From: Kineosporia sp. A_224
Lineage (GTDB): Bacteria; Actinomycetota; Actinomycetes; Actinomycetales; Kineosporiaceae
Direction: 5' to 3'
DNA length: 50,235 bases
NCBI RefSeq assembly: GCF_002198655.1
Contig: NZ_MWLN01000104.1
Coordinates: 1 to 50,235, forward strand
In this document: piece by piece, positions 16,375 through 24,644 of the stretch
Layout: each line of letters opens with the position of its first letter
How positions within the stretch are numbered: position 1 is the first letter of the stretch
Made by a program: the position numbers and the translations under genes
Notes under the pieces: model-generated
Databases searched by the model: none
Told to the model about the DNA's origin: nothing
The model's input: the letters and a program-made list of their open reading frames with translations, nothing else

Positions 16375-18492
16375 TCAGGCCCAGCGCAGCGACAGGGTGT
16401 GGCCGATGCTCACGGCCGCCCCGGTGGACGTCGTCGCCGTGAACGGGCCGACGCTCCCGGTCGTCGCGATCTGCTTGTCCGCCGTCTCGGCCGTGAGTGT
16501 CGTCCCCGTCGCGACGGTGGCCTCGGTCCGCTCGGTGAGGCCGGCCATCGGCGTGATCGCCCCGGTGCGGGCGGTCCCGAAGACCGTGAGGACCCGGTCA
16601 CCGGCGGCCGACGCGACCGCGGGAGCGGTGCTCGTCGCGGACGACGCGTTCGCCTTGCCGGCGAAGGCGCGCACGGGGGCCGTCGTGCTGAGCCCCTTGT
16701 AGGCGACGAGCTGGACGGTGCCCGCCCGTGAGGCGGAGAACGTCCACCGGTAGCTCGCGGGCTCCGAGGCGCCCGCCTTCTTCCAGTAGACCGCCTGCCG
16801 CAGCGCCGTCCCGTTGTCGGTCTGGACGACGCGGGTCCACCCCGAGGGCGCGGTGAGCGTCGGCAGGGTCCGGACCGTGACGGCGACGACCATGATGTCG
16901 TTCGCCACGACGGTCGTCGGGCGGGTGACCGTGATGCCGGTCGCCCCGGCGGTGGCCGCCTTGGCGGCACCGTGGACGACGACCGACCCGCCGACCTTGG
17001 GCGTGGTGACGTAGCCCCCCTGGCGCAGGGACGACACGTTGCCCGCCGCGTCGACCGACCGGACGCCGTACCGGTACGTCGTCCCGCCGACCGCGGTGGT
17101 GTCGGTGTAGGTCAGGGTCGTCGTGGTGCCGATGGGGTCGCCGTCCCGGTAGACGTCGTACCAGACGACCTTGACGTCGTCCGTGCCCGCCGGCCACGTC
17201 GACAGCACCGAGGTGGCCGACATGACGGTCGAGGTCACCGAGGCGGGGTTCGTCGGCGGCTGCTGGTCGCCGGCCGCCGCCAGCGACAGCTCGGCGTGGT
17301 AGTAGCGGTGCGCGGTGTCGTCCGCGGCGATCGCGACGAGCCCGCTCGGGGTGGCCACCGGGTCCTTGGTCGTGCTGATGTTGTTGAGCTTGGCCCCCGA
17401 GGCCTTCATGAAGACCGCGCCCCGGCCGCCGCCGAACGTCAGCGAGGCCAGCGGCGAGGTCTTGTAATAGATGACCCCGCCCGTCGCCGGCGACGTCATG
17501 AGCAGGTAGAGCAGCGAGTGCTCGGAGTCGATGACGACCTGCGGCCGGGTCGCACCGTCGGCGACGGTCGCCCCGGTCGCGGTCTGCCACGTGCCGTTGC
17601 TCTCCCGCTTGAGCACGACGACGAGCGGGTCGGTCGCAACCTTCGAGACGACGTCGTTGCTCGTCTTCAGGGCGACGAAGACCCGGCCGAGGGAGTCGTT
17701 CGTCACGGCCTTGAGGCTGATGTGGTCGTCGGCGACGCCGATCCCGGACAGCGGGGTCTCGGTCGTCCAGGTGCCGGCTGCCGCGCCGTCGGTGTGGACG
17801 GCGAAGCGGAACGCGGAGCTCTGCTGGTCGGACCACATGATCCCGACGTGGCCGTTGAACGCGACGATGCCGGAGACGTCGTCGGTGGCGACCGTGGTGT
17901 CGGTCGACGGCACGAAGTCCGGCGTCGACCACGCGGCGTCCGAGGACGTCGTGTAGGCGTAGAGCACCCTCGAGCTCTTCGTCCAGGTCGCCCAGATCTT
18001 CCCGGCGGAGTCGCGGGCGATCGAGAGGGACTCGGTGCCGCCGCCGGCGATCGTCACCGGGTAGCCGGAGTCCTTGGCGTACGTCCGGCTGCCGGCGCTG
18101 TACGTGAAGCGGCTGAAGAGCAGGTCGCCGGTCGCGGTCCGGCTCGCGGCGTAGAGGGTCGTGCCGATCGTCTCGACGTCCGCGGTGCTGTTCGCGCGGG
18201 TGTCGACGGCGATCCCGGTGTCGCGCCAGGTGTGGTCAGTGAGCAGCTCGTGGATCGTCGGCGTGCCGGTCGAGGTGTCGGCCATGACGGCCCACCACGC
18301 ACTGTCGGCCCGCCAGACCTTGCTCTGCTGCTTGTCCGCGGACGGCGCCACGACGGTCGCGGGGAACGTCGGGCCGGCGTAGGTGGTCGGCAGGCCGGCG
18401 GCCGCGGCGGGCGCCGCCGCCCAGCCGGCGCCGCCGGTCGCGATCGCGACGGCGGTGACCGTCCCGAGGATCGTGCGTGTGACGGGATGCAT
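16375..18492 (-). CDS. Secreted FN3-containing protein, island paralogue 1
   Basis: Exported protein of 705 residues, function unknown. Signal peptide about 1-32 (MHPVTRTILG start, ends PAAAAG). A domain of about 370 residues shared with the next three genes follows; its many WSDQ-, DDxS- and RVFxAxK-containing strands suggest a beta-propeller. Landmarks: SKVWRADSAWWAVM, PTIHELLTDHTWRDTG, HVGIMWSDQQSS, FRFAVHTDG. A fibronectin-III module lies near 415-505 (TNPASVTSTV to GYVTTPK), then a C-terminal beta-rich module of about 195 residues shared only with paralogue 2. No catalytic motif or cell-wall anchor is seen. The ATG at 18492 has GAAGG eight bases upstream, inside a hairpin. It may bind a surface polysaccharide; that is a guess. 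Confidence 0.85.
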   Translation of the reverse strand: MHPVTRTILGTVTAVAIATGGAGWAAAPAAAAGLPTTYAGPTFPATVVAPSADKQQSKVWRADSAWWAVMADTSTGTPTIHELLTDHTWRDTGIAVDTRANSTADVETIGTTLYAASRTATGDLLFSRFTYSAGSRTYAKDSGYPVTIAGGGTESLSIARDSAGKIWATWTKSSRVLYAYTTSSDAAWSTPDFVPSTDTTVATDDVSGIVAFNGHVGIMWSDQQSSAFRFAVHTDGAAAGTWTTETPLSGIGVADDHISLKAVTNDSLGRVFVALKTSNDVVSKVATDPLVVVLKRESNGTWQTATGATVADGATRPQVVIDSEHSLLYLLMTSPATGGVIYYKTSPLASLTFGGGRGAVFMKASGAKLNNISTTKDPVATPSGLVAIAADDTAHRYYHAELSLAAAGDQQPPTNPASVTSTVMSATSVLSTWPAGTDDVKVVWYDVYRDGDPIGTTTTLTYTDTTAVGGTTYRYGVRSVDAAGNVSSLRQGGYVTTPKVGGSVVVHGAAKAATAGATGITVTRPTTVVANDIMVVAVTVRTLPTLTAPSGWTRVVQTDNGTALRQAVYWKKAGASEPASYRWTFSASRAGTVQLVAYKGLSTTAPVRAFAGKANASSATSTAPAVASAAGDRVLTVFGTARTGAITPMAGLTERTEATVATGTTLTAETADKQIATTGSVGPFTATTSTGAAVSIGHTLSLRWA

Positions 18493-18498
18493 GAACTG

Positions 18499-18545
18499 CC
18501 TTCGGTCGTGGCACCCGGGCCCCGGGCGCACCTCGTTACCGAAGG
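18499..18545 (-). promoter_or_regulatory. Leader hairpin enclosing the ribosome site of paralogue 1
   Basis: On the minus strand CCTTCGGT (18545-18538) pairs perfectly with ACCGAAGG (18506-18499). The GAAGG part of the right arm is the Shine-Dalgarno sequence for the ATG at 18492. Inner bases add a GC-rich extension (GGTGCGCCCGGG with CCCGGGTGCC). The structure would hide the ribosome site and may control translation. Confidence 0.55.
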
Positions 18546-18554
18546 TAGATGTTG

Positions 18555-18584
18555 CTTCTACGGATTGTTACCAACATGGGTCAA
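18555..18584 (-). promoter_or_regulatory. Candidate promoter of paralogue 1
   Basis: Minus-strand TTGACC (18584-18579) and TAGAAG (18560-18555) with an 18-base spacer. The predicted start near 18548 falls right at the 5' edge of the ribosome-site hairpin, which supports both predictions jointly. Confidence 0.45.
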
Positions 18585-18598
18585 GACCGTCCGATCTA

Positions 18599-18629
18599 CG
18601 GATGCCCGGCGTTCCCGCCGGGGCATCCG
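18599..18629 (-). terminator. Stem-loop terminator of paralogue 2
   Basis: CGGATGCCCGGC (18599-18610) pairs with GCCGGGGCATCCG (18617-18629) with one bulged base, 22 bases past the stop of the minus-strand gene at 18651. Confidence 0.75.
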
Positions 18630-18650
18630 CAGTGCGGTCGGTGCGCCCGT

Positions 18651-20831
18651 TCAGGCGGCCGCGAGGACGACGGTCTGGCCGACGTTGGCCGCGGAGCCGG
18701 TGGGCGTCGTCGCGGTGAACGGGCCGACGGTGCCGGTCGCCGTCACCGCGCGGTCGGCCGCCGAGCCGGAGACCTTCGTCGACCCGGTCGAGCTCGTCAC
18801 GTCGCTGCGCTCGACGAGGCCCGCCTGCGGGGTGAACGCCGACGACCGGCCGGTCCCGAAGAGCGCGACGACGAGGTCGCCGTTGTTCGCGGTGACGGCC
18901 GGTGCCGTGACCGTGCCGCTGCTCGCGTTCGCCTGGCCGGCGAACACCCGCACCGGTGCTGTCGTGCTCACCCCGGAGTACGCGTCGAGCTGGACGACGG
19001 CGACCTGCGTCTTCGACAGCGTCCACGTCCACGACGCCGGCTCGGAGGCGCCGGCGACGTGGCTGTAGACCGCCTGCACCATGGTCGTCGAGTTCGGGGT
19101 GCTCCCCACGAGCGTCCAGCCCGCCGGTGCCGTGATCTTCGGGGCGCCGCGCGACGAGACCGTCGCGAGCACGACGTCGCCGGCCGCGAGCCCGGCGGGC
19201 TTGGCGACGGTCAGGGCCGTCGCCGCCGCCGTGGAGAACGTCGAGGCCGAGCGGAAGGTCACGCTGCCCGGCGGGTTCGGGTCGGACGGCGTCGTGACGG
19301 CCGCGGCCGACGTCGTCGGCGAGACGTTGCCCGCCGCGTCGCGGGCCCGGACGCCGTACGTGTAGGTCGTCGACGCCGCGGCCGTGGTGTCGGTGAACGC
19401 CAGCGTCGTCGAGGTGCCGATCTGGGTGCCGTTGCGCAGGATCTCGTAGCCGGAGACGCCCACGGCGTCGCTCGAGGCGGTCCACGACACGTCGACGGTC
19501 GTCGGCGCCGAGGCGCTCGCCGCGACGCTGCCGGGCGCCGTCGGCGGCGTCGTGTCGCCGCCCCCGCCGCCGTCCGCCAGCGACATCTCGGTGTGGTAGT
19601 ACCGCTTGTTCGTGTCGTCGGAGGCGATGGCGACGAGCCCGGTCGCGCTCGTCACGGGGTCGCGCGTCGTGCTGACGTTGTTGAGCTTGGCGCCCGAGGC
19701 CTGCATGAAGACGCTGCCCCGGCCCGAGGCGAACGACAGCGACGACAGCGGCGAGGACTTGTAGTAGATCGTGCCGCCCGCCTCGGGGGCGGTCATGAGC
19801 AGGTAGAGCACGCTGTGCTCGGAGTCGAGGACGATCTGCGGCCGGGTCGCGCCGGTCGCCTTGGTCGCGCCGGTCGTCGACGTCCAGGTGCCGCTGCTGG
19901 TCCGCTTGAGCACGAGGATGATCGCGTCCCCGCTCGCCGTCTTCGAGGTCTTCACCGCGGCGAAGACCCGGCCCTGGACGTCGTTCACGAGCGACTTGAG
20001 GTTGATGTGGTCGTCGGCGAGGAGAGCGCCGGACAGCGGCGTCTCCACGCTCCACGCGGTGTCGGGGTCGCCGTCGTCGTGGACGGCGAACCGGACGGCG
20101 ACGCTCTGCTGGTCGGACCACATGATCCCGACCGAGTTGTTGAACGACACGATGCCGGAGATGTCGTCGGAGGACAGCGTCGTGTCCGGGACCGGGACGG
20201 TCGTGCCCGCCGTCCATGCGGTGTCCGACGTCGTCGTGTGCGCCATGTAGACCCGGGAGCCGCGGGTCCACGTCGCCCAGACGGTGCCGACGGTGTCCCG
20301 GGCGATGGTGAGGGACTCCGAGCCGCCGGTCGCGATCGTCACCGGGAAGCCGCTGTCGCGGGCGTAGGTCCGCGAGACCGGCACGTACGTGAAGCGGGAG
20401 AAGAGCAGGTCCGAGCCGGAGGACCGGCTCGCGACGTAGAGCTGGCTGCCGACCGACTCGGTGTCGGCCGTGCTCGCCGCGCGGGTGTCGATCGCGACGC
20501 CGGTGTCCCGCCACGTGTGGTCGCTGCGCAGCTCGTGGATCGTCGGGACGCCGGCGGACGCCGAGATGAGCACGGACCACCAGGCGTTGTCGTTGCGCCA
20601 GACCTTGCTCTGCGGCTTGTCGGCCGTCGGTGCGGTGACCGTCGACGGGTAGGTGTGGTCCGCGTACGTGACGGGGGTGCCCGCGGCCGCGGCCGGGAGG
20701 GCGGCCCAGCCGGCGCCGCCGACGGTGAGCGCGACGGCCGTCGCGGCGACGGCCGCCGCCCGGCGCATCCGCGGCAGTCGCAGGAGCGCGCGCCTGGCGT
20801 CCGTGCCGGCGGTCCTCTGGTCGTTCGTCAC
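18651..20831 (-). CDS. Secreted FN3-containing protein, island paralogue 2
   Basis: Exported protein of 726 residues with the same architecture as paralogue 1. A positively charged N-terminus and hydrophobic core (about residues 22-50, ending PAAAAG) form the signal. The shared ~370-residue domain follows (SKVWRNDNAWWSVL, PTIHELRSDHTWRDTG, VGIMWSDQQS, DDHINLKSL). Next come a Gly-rich linker, a fibronectin-III module (about 450-545) and the C-terminal beta-rich module (about 545-726; GSVTFRSASTFSTAAATALT start). The GTG at 20831 is the outermost start; an ATG at 20768 would also keep the signal peptide. Neither has a good ribosome site. It ends before its own terminator, so it is probably a separate transcription unit. 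Function unknown; paralogy is clear. Confidence 0.85.
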   Translation of the reverse strand: MTNDQRTAGTDARRALLRLPRMRRAAAVAATAVALTVGGAGWAALPAAAAGTPVTYADHTYPSTVTAPTADKPQSKVWRNDNAWWSVLISASAGVPTIHELRSDHTWRDTGVAIDTRAASTADTESVGSQLYVASRSSGSDLLFSRFTYVPVSRTYARDSGFPVTIATGGSESLTIARDTVGTVWATWTRGSRVYMAHTTTSDTAWTAGTTVPVPDTTLSSDDISGIVSFNNSVGIMWSDQQSVAVRFAVHDDGDPDTAWSVETPLSGALLADDHINLKSLVNDVQGRVFAAVKTSKTASGDAIILVLKRTSSGTWTSTTGATKATGATRPQIVLDSEHSVLYLLMTAPEAGGTIYYKSSPLSSLSFASGRGSVFMQASGAKLNNVSTTRDPVTSATGLVAIASDDTNKRYYHTEMSLADGGGGGDTTPPTAPGSVAASASAPTTVDVSWTASSDAVGVSGYEILRNGTQIGTSTTLAFTDTTAAASTTYTYGVRARDAAGNVSPTTSAAAVTTPSDPNPPGSVTFRSASTFSTAAATALTVAKPAGLAAGDVVLATVSSRGAPKITAPAGWTLVGSTPNSTTMVQAVYSHVAGASEPASWTWTLSKTQVAVVQLDAYSGVSTTAPVRVFAGQANASSGTVTAPAVTANNGDLVVALFGTGRSSAFTPQAGLVERSDVTSSTGSTKVSGSAADRAVTATGTVGPFTATTPTGSAANVGQTVVLAAA

Positions 20832-20860
20832 GGCTGGCCCCGTCCCGCGCCCGCCCCCGG

Positions 20861-20880
20861 ACGCTCAGGGGGACGAGCGT
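20861..20880 (-). other. Hairpin in the leader of paralogue 2
   Basis: ACGCTC and GAGCGT (20861-20866 and 20875-20880) form a perfect 6-bp stem with an 8-base loop 30 bases before the GTG of paralogue 2. GGGACAGGT occurs twice directly upstream (about 20883-20908). Role unknown. Confidence 0.4.
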
Positions 20881-20991
20881 AGGGACAGGTCGGGACGCAC
20901 GGGACAGGTTCCCGCGAACCCTTCCTCCGAACGCCTGACCCGTGCCTCGCCCGAACAGCGGAGGGACGGCCGGGAGCGACGATCGGTCAGG

Positions 20992-22671
20992 TCACTGGAT
21001 GACGACCTGGGGGGCGGTCCGGCGCGGCGACACGTTGCCGGCCTCGTCGCGGGCCTCGACCGCGAGCTGGTACGTGCCCGGTGTGAGGGTCGGCGTCGTC
21101 CAGGTCCAGTCCACGGTCTGCCGGTTGGCCGTCGTGACGTCGATCGTCTCGACGACGACGCCGTTCATGTAGACGTCGTACGCGACGATGCCGCGGTCGT
21201 CGGTGGCCGCCTTCCAGGTCGTCCTGATCGCGCCCGCGGGCGTCGCCGCAGAGGTGATCTGCGACGGCAGGATCGGCGGCCGGGTGTCGTCCGCGGTGAC
21301 CGGGAGCTCGCCGTGGAAGTACCGGTGCCCGGTCGTGTCGACCGCGATGACCACCGCGTCGACGGCCGAGGTCGTCGAGCCCTTGGCCGTGCTCACGTCG
21401 TTGATGGCGGCACCGGCCGGCCCTGTGATCAGGGGTGCCCCGCGGCCGGTGGCGAACGACAGGGGGGCGAACGGCGAGGACTTGTAGTAGATCGAGCCGC
21501 CGGTGGTCGGTGCCGCCTCGAAGAGGTAGACCCGCGAGCTCTCCCGGTCGAGGAGGAGCTGCGGCCGGGTCAGCCGGTCACCGACGAGGCCGACGACGGT
21601 CTTCTCCCACGTGCCGTCGGGGTCGCGCCGCAGCACGTACATCCCCGGCGCGTCGTCACCTGCGCCGGCGACGAGGTCCTGCGAGGTCTTCACGGCGGCG
21701 AACACCCGGCCGTCGCCGGCGACGGCCTTGAGGTTGATGTGGTCGTCGACCATGCCGTTCCCGGAGAGCGGGGTCTCGACCTTCCACGTTCCGGGGGCCG
21801 CGCCGTCGGTGTGGACGGCGAACCGGAACACCCAGTTGCCCTGGTCGGACCAGGCGATACCGACCTTGCCCTTGAACGCGACGATGGCCGACACGTCGTC
21901 CGCGCCGACGGTGTTGTCCGGCACCCGGAGCAGGGCCTTGGACCACGTGGTGTCGTCCGTGCCGTCGGACCGCGCGAACCAGACCCGGGCACCCTGGGTG
22001 TACGTCGCCCAGATCGTGCCGGTCGAGTCCTTCGCGAGGGACGCGGACTCGGTACCGCCGGTGGCGACCGTCACGGGGAAGCCCTCGGCCCGGGCGTACG
22101 TACGCTTGCCCGGCGTGTACGTGAAGCGCGCGTAGGTGATGGCGCCGGTCTCGGTGCGGCTCACGACGTACAGCGCGTTCTTCTCGAAGAGGACGTCGGC
22201 CGTCGAGTCGGCGCGGGCGTCGACGACGGTGCCGGTGTCGCGCCAGGTGTGGTCGGTGCGCAGCTCGTGGACCGTCGGCACCTTCTTCTTCACCGAGACC
22301 ATCACCGCCCACCAGGTGTCGCTCGCCCGCCACAGCTTGCTCTGCGGCTTGTCGCCGCTCGGGGCGGGGAGCGCCGCTGGGTAGCGCTGGCCGGGGTACG
22401 ACGCCGGCTCGGCGGTCTCGGGCACGAGGGGCGTCACGGACGGCGCCGGGTCACCGCCCGTCGCCGTCGCCGTGGCCGCGGGGTAGACGCGTCGCTCCTG
22501 GAGCGCCCGCAGCGACGGGAGCCCGACGTACGCGGCGGCGGCCCCGGCGCCGACGACGAGCACTGCGACGGCCACGAGCGCGACGCGGCGGCCGCGCGGG
22601 GCCGACGAGGTGCGCCGGTCCCGCGAGCGTGAGGCGCTGCGTCGGCCCCGGGGGGCGCTGTGAGAGGGCAT
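20992..22671 (-). CDS. Membrane-anchored FN3-type protein, island paralogue 3
   Basis: 559 residues. It differs from paralogues 1 and 2 at both ends. The N-terminus is a basic cytoplasmic tail of about 30 residues (many Arg) followed by one hydrophobic helix (RRVALVAVAVLVVGAGAAAA) without an obvious cleavage site, so it is probably anchored by an uncleaved signal. A Pro/Thr-rich linker leads to the shared ~370-residue domain (SKLWRASDTWWAVM, PTVHELRTDHTWRDTG, VGIAWSDQ). One C-terminal fibronectin-III-like module ends VSPRRTAPQVVIQ. The C-terminal beta-rich module is absent. The ATG at 22671 is chosen for its position before the basic tail; the ribosome site is weak (AAGGA). Function unknown. 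Confidence 0.83.
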   Translation of the reverse strand: MPSHSAPRGRRSASRSRDRRTSSAPRGRRVALVAVAVLVVGAGAAAAYVGLPSLRALQERRVYPAATATATGGDPAPSVTPLVPETAEPASYPGQRYPAALPAPSGDKPQSKLWRASDTWWAVMVSVKKKVPTVHELRTDHTWRDTGTVVDARADSTADVLFEKNALYVVSRTETGAITYARFTYTPGKRTYARAEGFPVTVATGGTESASLAKDSTGTIWATYTQGARVWFARSDGTDDTTWSKALLRVPDNTVGADDVSAIVAFKGKVGIAWSDQGNWVFRFAVHTDGAAPGTWKVETPLSGNGMVDDHINLKAVAGDGRVFAAVKTSQDLVAGAGDDAPGMYVLRRDPDGTWEKTVVGLVGDRLTRPQLLLDRESSRVYLFEAAPTTGGSIYYKSSPFAPLSFATGRGAPLITGPAGAAINDVSTAKGSTTSAVDAVVIAVDTTGHRYFHGELPVTADDTRPPILPSQITSAATPAGAIRTTWKAATDDRGIVAYDVYMNGVVVETIDVTTANRQTVDWTWTTPTLTPGTYQLAVEARDEAGNVSPRRTAPQVVIQ

Positions 22672-22778
22672 GAGCAGGAGGGTCCTTGGTCGTCCGCCGG
22701 GACCGGGCCGATCCACCGTCCGTTGTGGATCAAGGACGATGGTGCCAGTCCGCACCGTCCTGCGCCCGTCGAGCAGGT

Positions 22779-22823
22779 CGGGCCCGGGGCCAGCACGAGG
22801 GATCCGTGCTCGCCCCGGGCCCG
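22779..22823 (-). terminator. GC-rich stem-loop after paralogue 4
   Basis: CGGGCCCGGGG (22779-22789) pairs perfectly with CCCCGGGCCCG (22813-22823), and AGCACG/CGTGCT pair inside it. It is the second of two tandem hairpins past the stop at 22876. Confidence 0.7.
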
Positions 22824-22836
22824 GGCCCGAGGTGCT

Positions 22837-22861
22837 GCCGGTCCCGCGACGGGGGACCGGC
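22837..22861 (-). terminator. First stem-loop after paralogue 4
   Basis: GCCGGTCCC (22837-22845) pairs with GGGACCGGC (22853-22861), 14 bases beyond the stop of paralogue 4. Together with 22779-22823 it forms a double terminator. Confidence 0.65.
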
Positions 22862-22875
22862 TCAGTCGGCGACGA

Positions 22876-24411
22876 TCAGCTGAGGACGACCTGGGACGCC
22901 GTCCGCTTGATCGCGCTGTTGCCCGCCGCGTCCTTGGCCACGACGGCGAACCGGTAGGTGCCCGCGGGCAGCACGCCCGAGGTGTAGGTCCACGTCCGGT
23001 TGTTCTCGTTCGCCGCGGTGACGGCGATCGTCGCGACCTTGACGTTGTTCTGGAAGACCTCGTAGCTGGCGATGCCGCGGTCGTCCGTGGCCAGCGGCCA
23101 GGTCGTCGTGATCGTGCCGCCGCCGGCGTCGGCCGAGTTGATCTGCGTCTGCGAGATCGGGGCCTGGGTGTCGGCCGCGGCGACCGGGAGCTCGCCGTGG
23201 TAGTAGCGCTTGCCGGTCGTGTCGACCGCGATCGCGAGCGCGTCGACGGCCGACGTCGTCGAGCCCTTGGCCGTGCTCACGTCGTTGATCGTCGCGCCGA
23301 GCGGCGGCGTGATGAAGGGTGCGCCACGACCGCGGGCGAACTTGAGGCCGAGGAACGGCGAGGACTTGTAGTAGATCGTGCCGCCGGTCGCCGGGCCGCT
23401 CTCGAAGAGGTAGACCCGCGAGCTCTCCCGGTCGAGCATGAGCTGCGGCCGGGTCGCCTTGTCGCCGACCGCGGCACCGATGGCCTTGACCCAGGTGCCG
23501 TCCGCGTTGCGGCGGAGCACGTAGACGAGCGGCGCCGTGTCGCCGGCGCCCGCGGCGTCCTGCGAGGTCTTGACGGCGGCGAACACCCGGGTGTCGCCGC
23601 CGACCGCCTTGAGGTTGACGTGGTCGTCGACCATGCCCGCGCCCGAGAGCGGGGTCTCGACCGACCACGTGCCGGCCGCGGCACCGTCGGTGTGGATCGC
23701 GAACCGGAACGCGTTGCTCTGCTGGTCGGACCAGCCGATGCCGACCTTGCCCTTGAACGCGACGATGGCCGACACGTCGTCCGGCGCCACGGTGTTGTCC
23801 GCGACCGGCAGCAGGGTCTTGGCGGACCACACGAGGTCGTTGGTGCCCGAGGACTTCGCGTAGTAGACCCGGCTGCCCTGGGTGAAGGTGACCCAGATCG
23901 TGCCGGTGGAGTCCTTGGCCAGCGACGCGGACTCGGTGCCGCCGGTCGCGACGGTCTTCGGGAAGCCGGTGACCTTGGTGTACGTGCGGGTCGCGGAGGT
24001 GTACGCGAAGCGGGTGTACGTGATGTTGCCCGTCGCGGTGCGGCTCACGACGTTGAGCGCGTTGCTCGCGTACCAGACGTCGGCCGTCGAGTCGGCGCGC
24101 GTGTCGATGACGACACCGGTGTCGCGCCACGTGTGGTTGGTGCGCAGCTCGTGGATCGTCGGCACGCCCTTGGCGGTCGAGATCATGACGGCCCACCAGG
24201 CGTTGTCGCCCCGCCAGACCTTGCTCTGCTGCTTGTCCGCGCTCGGCGCGGCGAGCGTCGAGGGGTACGTCTGGTTCGCGAACGTCACCGGCACGGCGGC
24301 ACCGGCCGGCAGCGCCACGTAGGTGGCGGCACCTCCGGCCAGGGTGAGGGCGGTGGCGGCCGCGAACGCGGCGCGGCGACCCCGCAGGGCGCCGAAGGAG
24401 GGGAGCTGCAT
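22876..24411 (-). CDS. Secreted FN3-type protein, island paralogue 4
   Basis: 511 residues. N-terminal signal about residues 8-40 (GALRGRRAAFAAATALTLAG core, possible cleavage after LPAGA). The shared domain follows directly (SKVWRGDNAWWAVM, PTIHELRTNHTWRDTG, VGIGWSDQQSN, DDHVNLKAV, IYYKSSPFLGLKF). A single C-terminal fibronectin-III-like module with TDDRGIASYEVFQNNVKVAT and YRFAVVAKDAAGNS ends the protein. It is closest to paralogue 3: both have the STAKGSTTSAVDA block and LLDRESSRVYLF-like strands. ATG at 24411 begins the signal peptide; AAGGA lies about 14 bases upstream. It is the first gene of the island and has a structured leader. Function unknown. Confidence 0.85.
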   Translation of the reverse strand: MQLPSFGALRGRRAAFAAATALTLAGGAATYVALPAGAAVPVTFANQTYPSTLAAPSADKQQSKVWRGDNAWWAVMISTAKGVPTIHELRTNHTWRDTGVVIDTRADSTADVWYASNALNVVSRTATGNITYTRFAYTSATRTYTKVTGFPKTVATGGTESASLAKDSTGTIWVTFTQGSRVYYAKSSGTNDLVWSAKTLLPVADNTVAPDDVSAIVAFKGKVGIGWSDQQSNAFRFAIHTDGAAAGTWSVETPLSGAGMVDDHVNLKAVGGDTRVFAAVKTSQDAAGAGDTAPLVYVLRRNADGTWVKAIGAAVGDKATRPQLMLDRESSRVYLFESGPATGGTIYYKSSPFLGLKFARGRGAPFITPPLGATINDVSTAKGSTTSAVDALAIAVDTTGKRYYHGELPVAAADTQAPISQTQINSADAGGGTITTTWPLATDDRGIASYEVFQNNVKVATIAVTAANENNRTWTYTSGVLPAGTYRFAVVAKDAAGNSAIKRTASQVVLS

Positions 24412-24436
24412 GAGTCTGTCGGTCCTTACCTCAGCA

Positions 24437-24493
24437 CGCGACAGGGCTGCCCCCGCCGCTCTTCGGGGGCGACGGTATTGCCCAGGTGTCGCG
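24437..24493 (-). promoter_or_regulatory. Structured leader of paralogue 4
   Basis: On the minus strand CGCGACA (24493-24487) pairs with TGTCGCG (24443-24437), enclosing a second perfect stem GCCCCCG/CGGGGGC (24470-24464 with 24455-24449). The ribosome site TAAGGA lies outside the structure. It does not match a riboswitch family I know with confidence. Confidence 0.4.
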
Positions 24494-24633
24494 CTCCGTG
24501 GCGGTTTTGACGAGCCCTTAGGCTTCGCGCGCCGAGCGGTGAGCCTCGTCCCGGGACCAAAGCCCCGAAAACGGACCACCTGTCCTCGCGTCGGGGTGGC
24601 GTGGCTCACCTCTGCGTGACCCCGCTCACCGAT

Positions 24634-24639
24634 AGGTTC
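24634..24639 (+). promoter_or_regulatory. Candidate -10 box for leaderless pntAA transcription
   Basis: TAGGTT (TANNNT form) ends five bases before the GTG of the transhydrogenase gene, and no Shine-Dalgarno sequence precedes that GTG. Transcription would begin at or next to the start codon. No clear -35 box is seen. Confidence 0.4.
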
Positions 24640-24644
24640 GCAGC

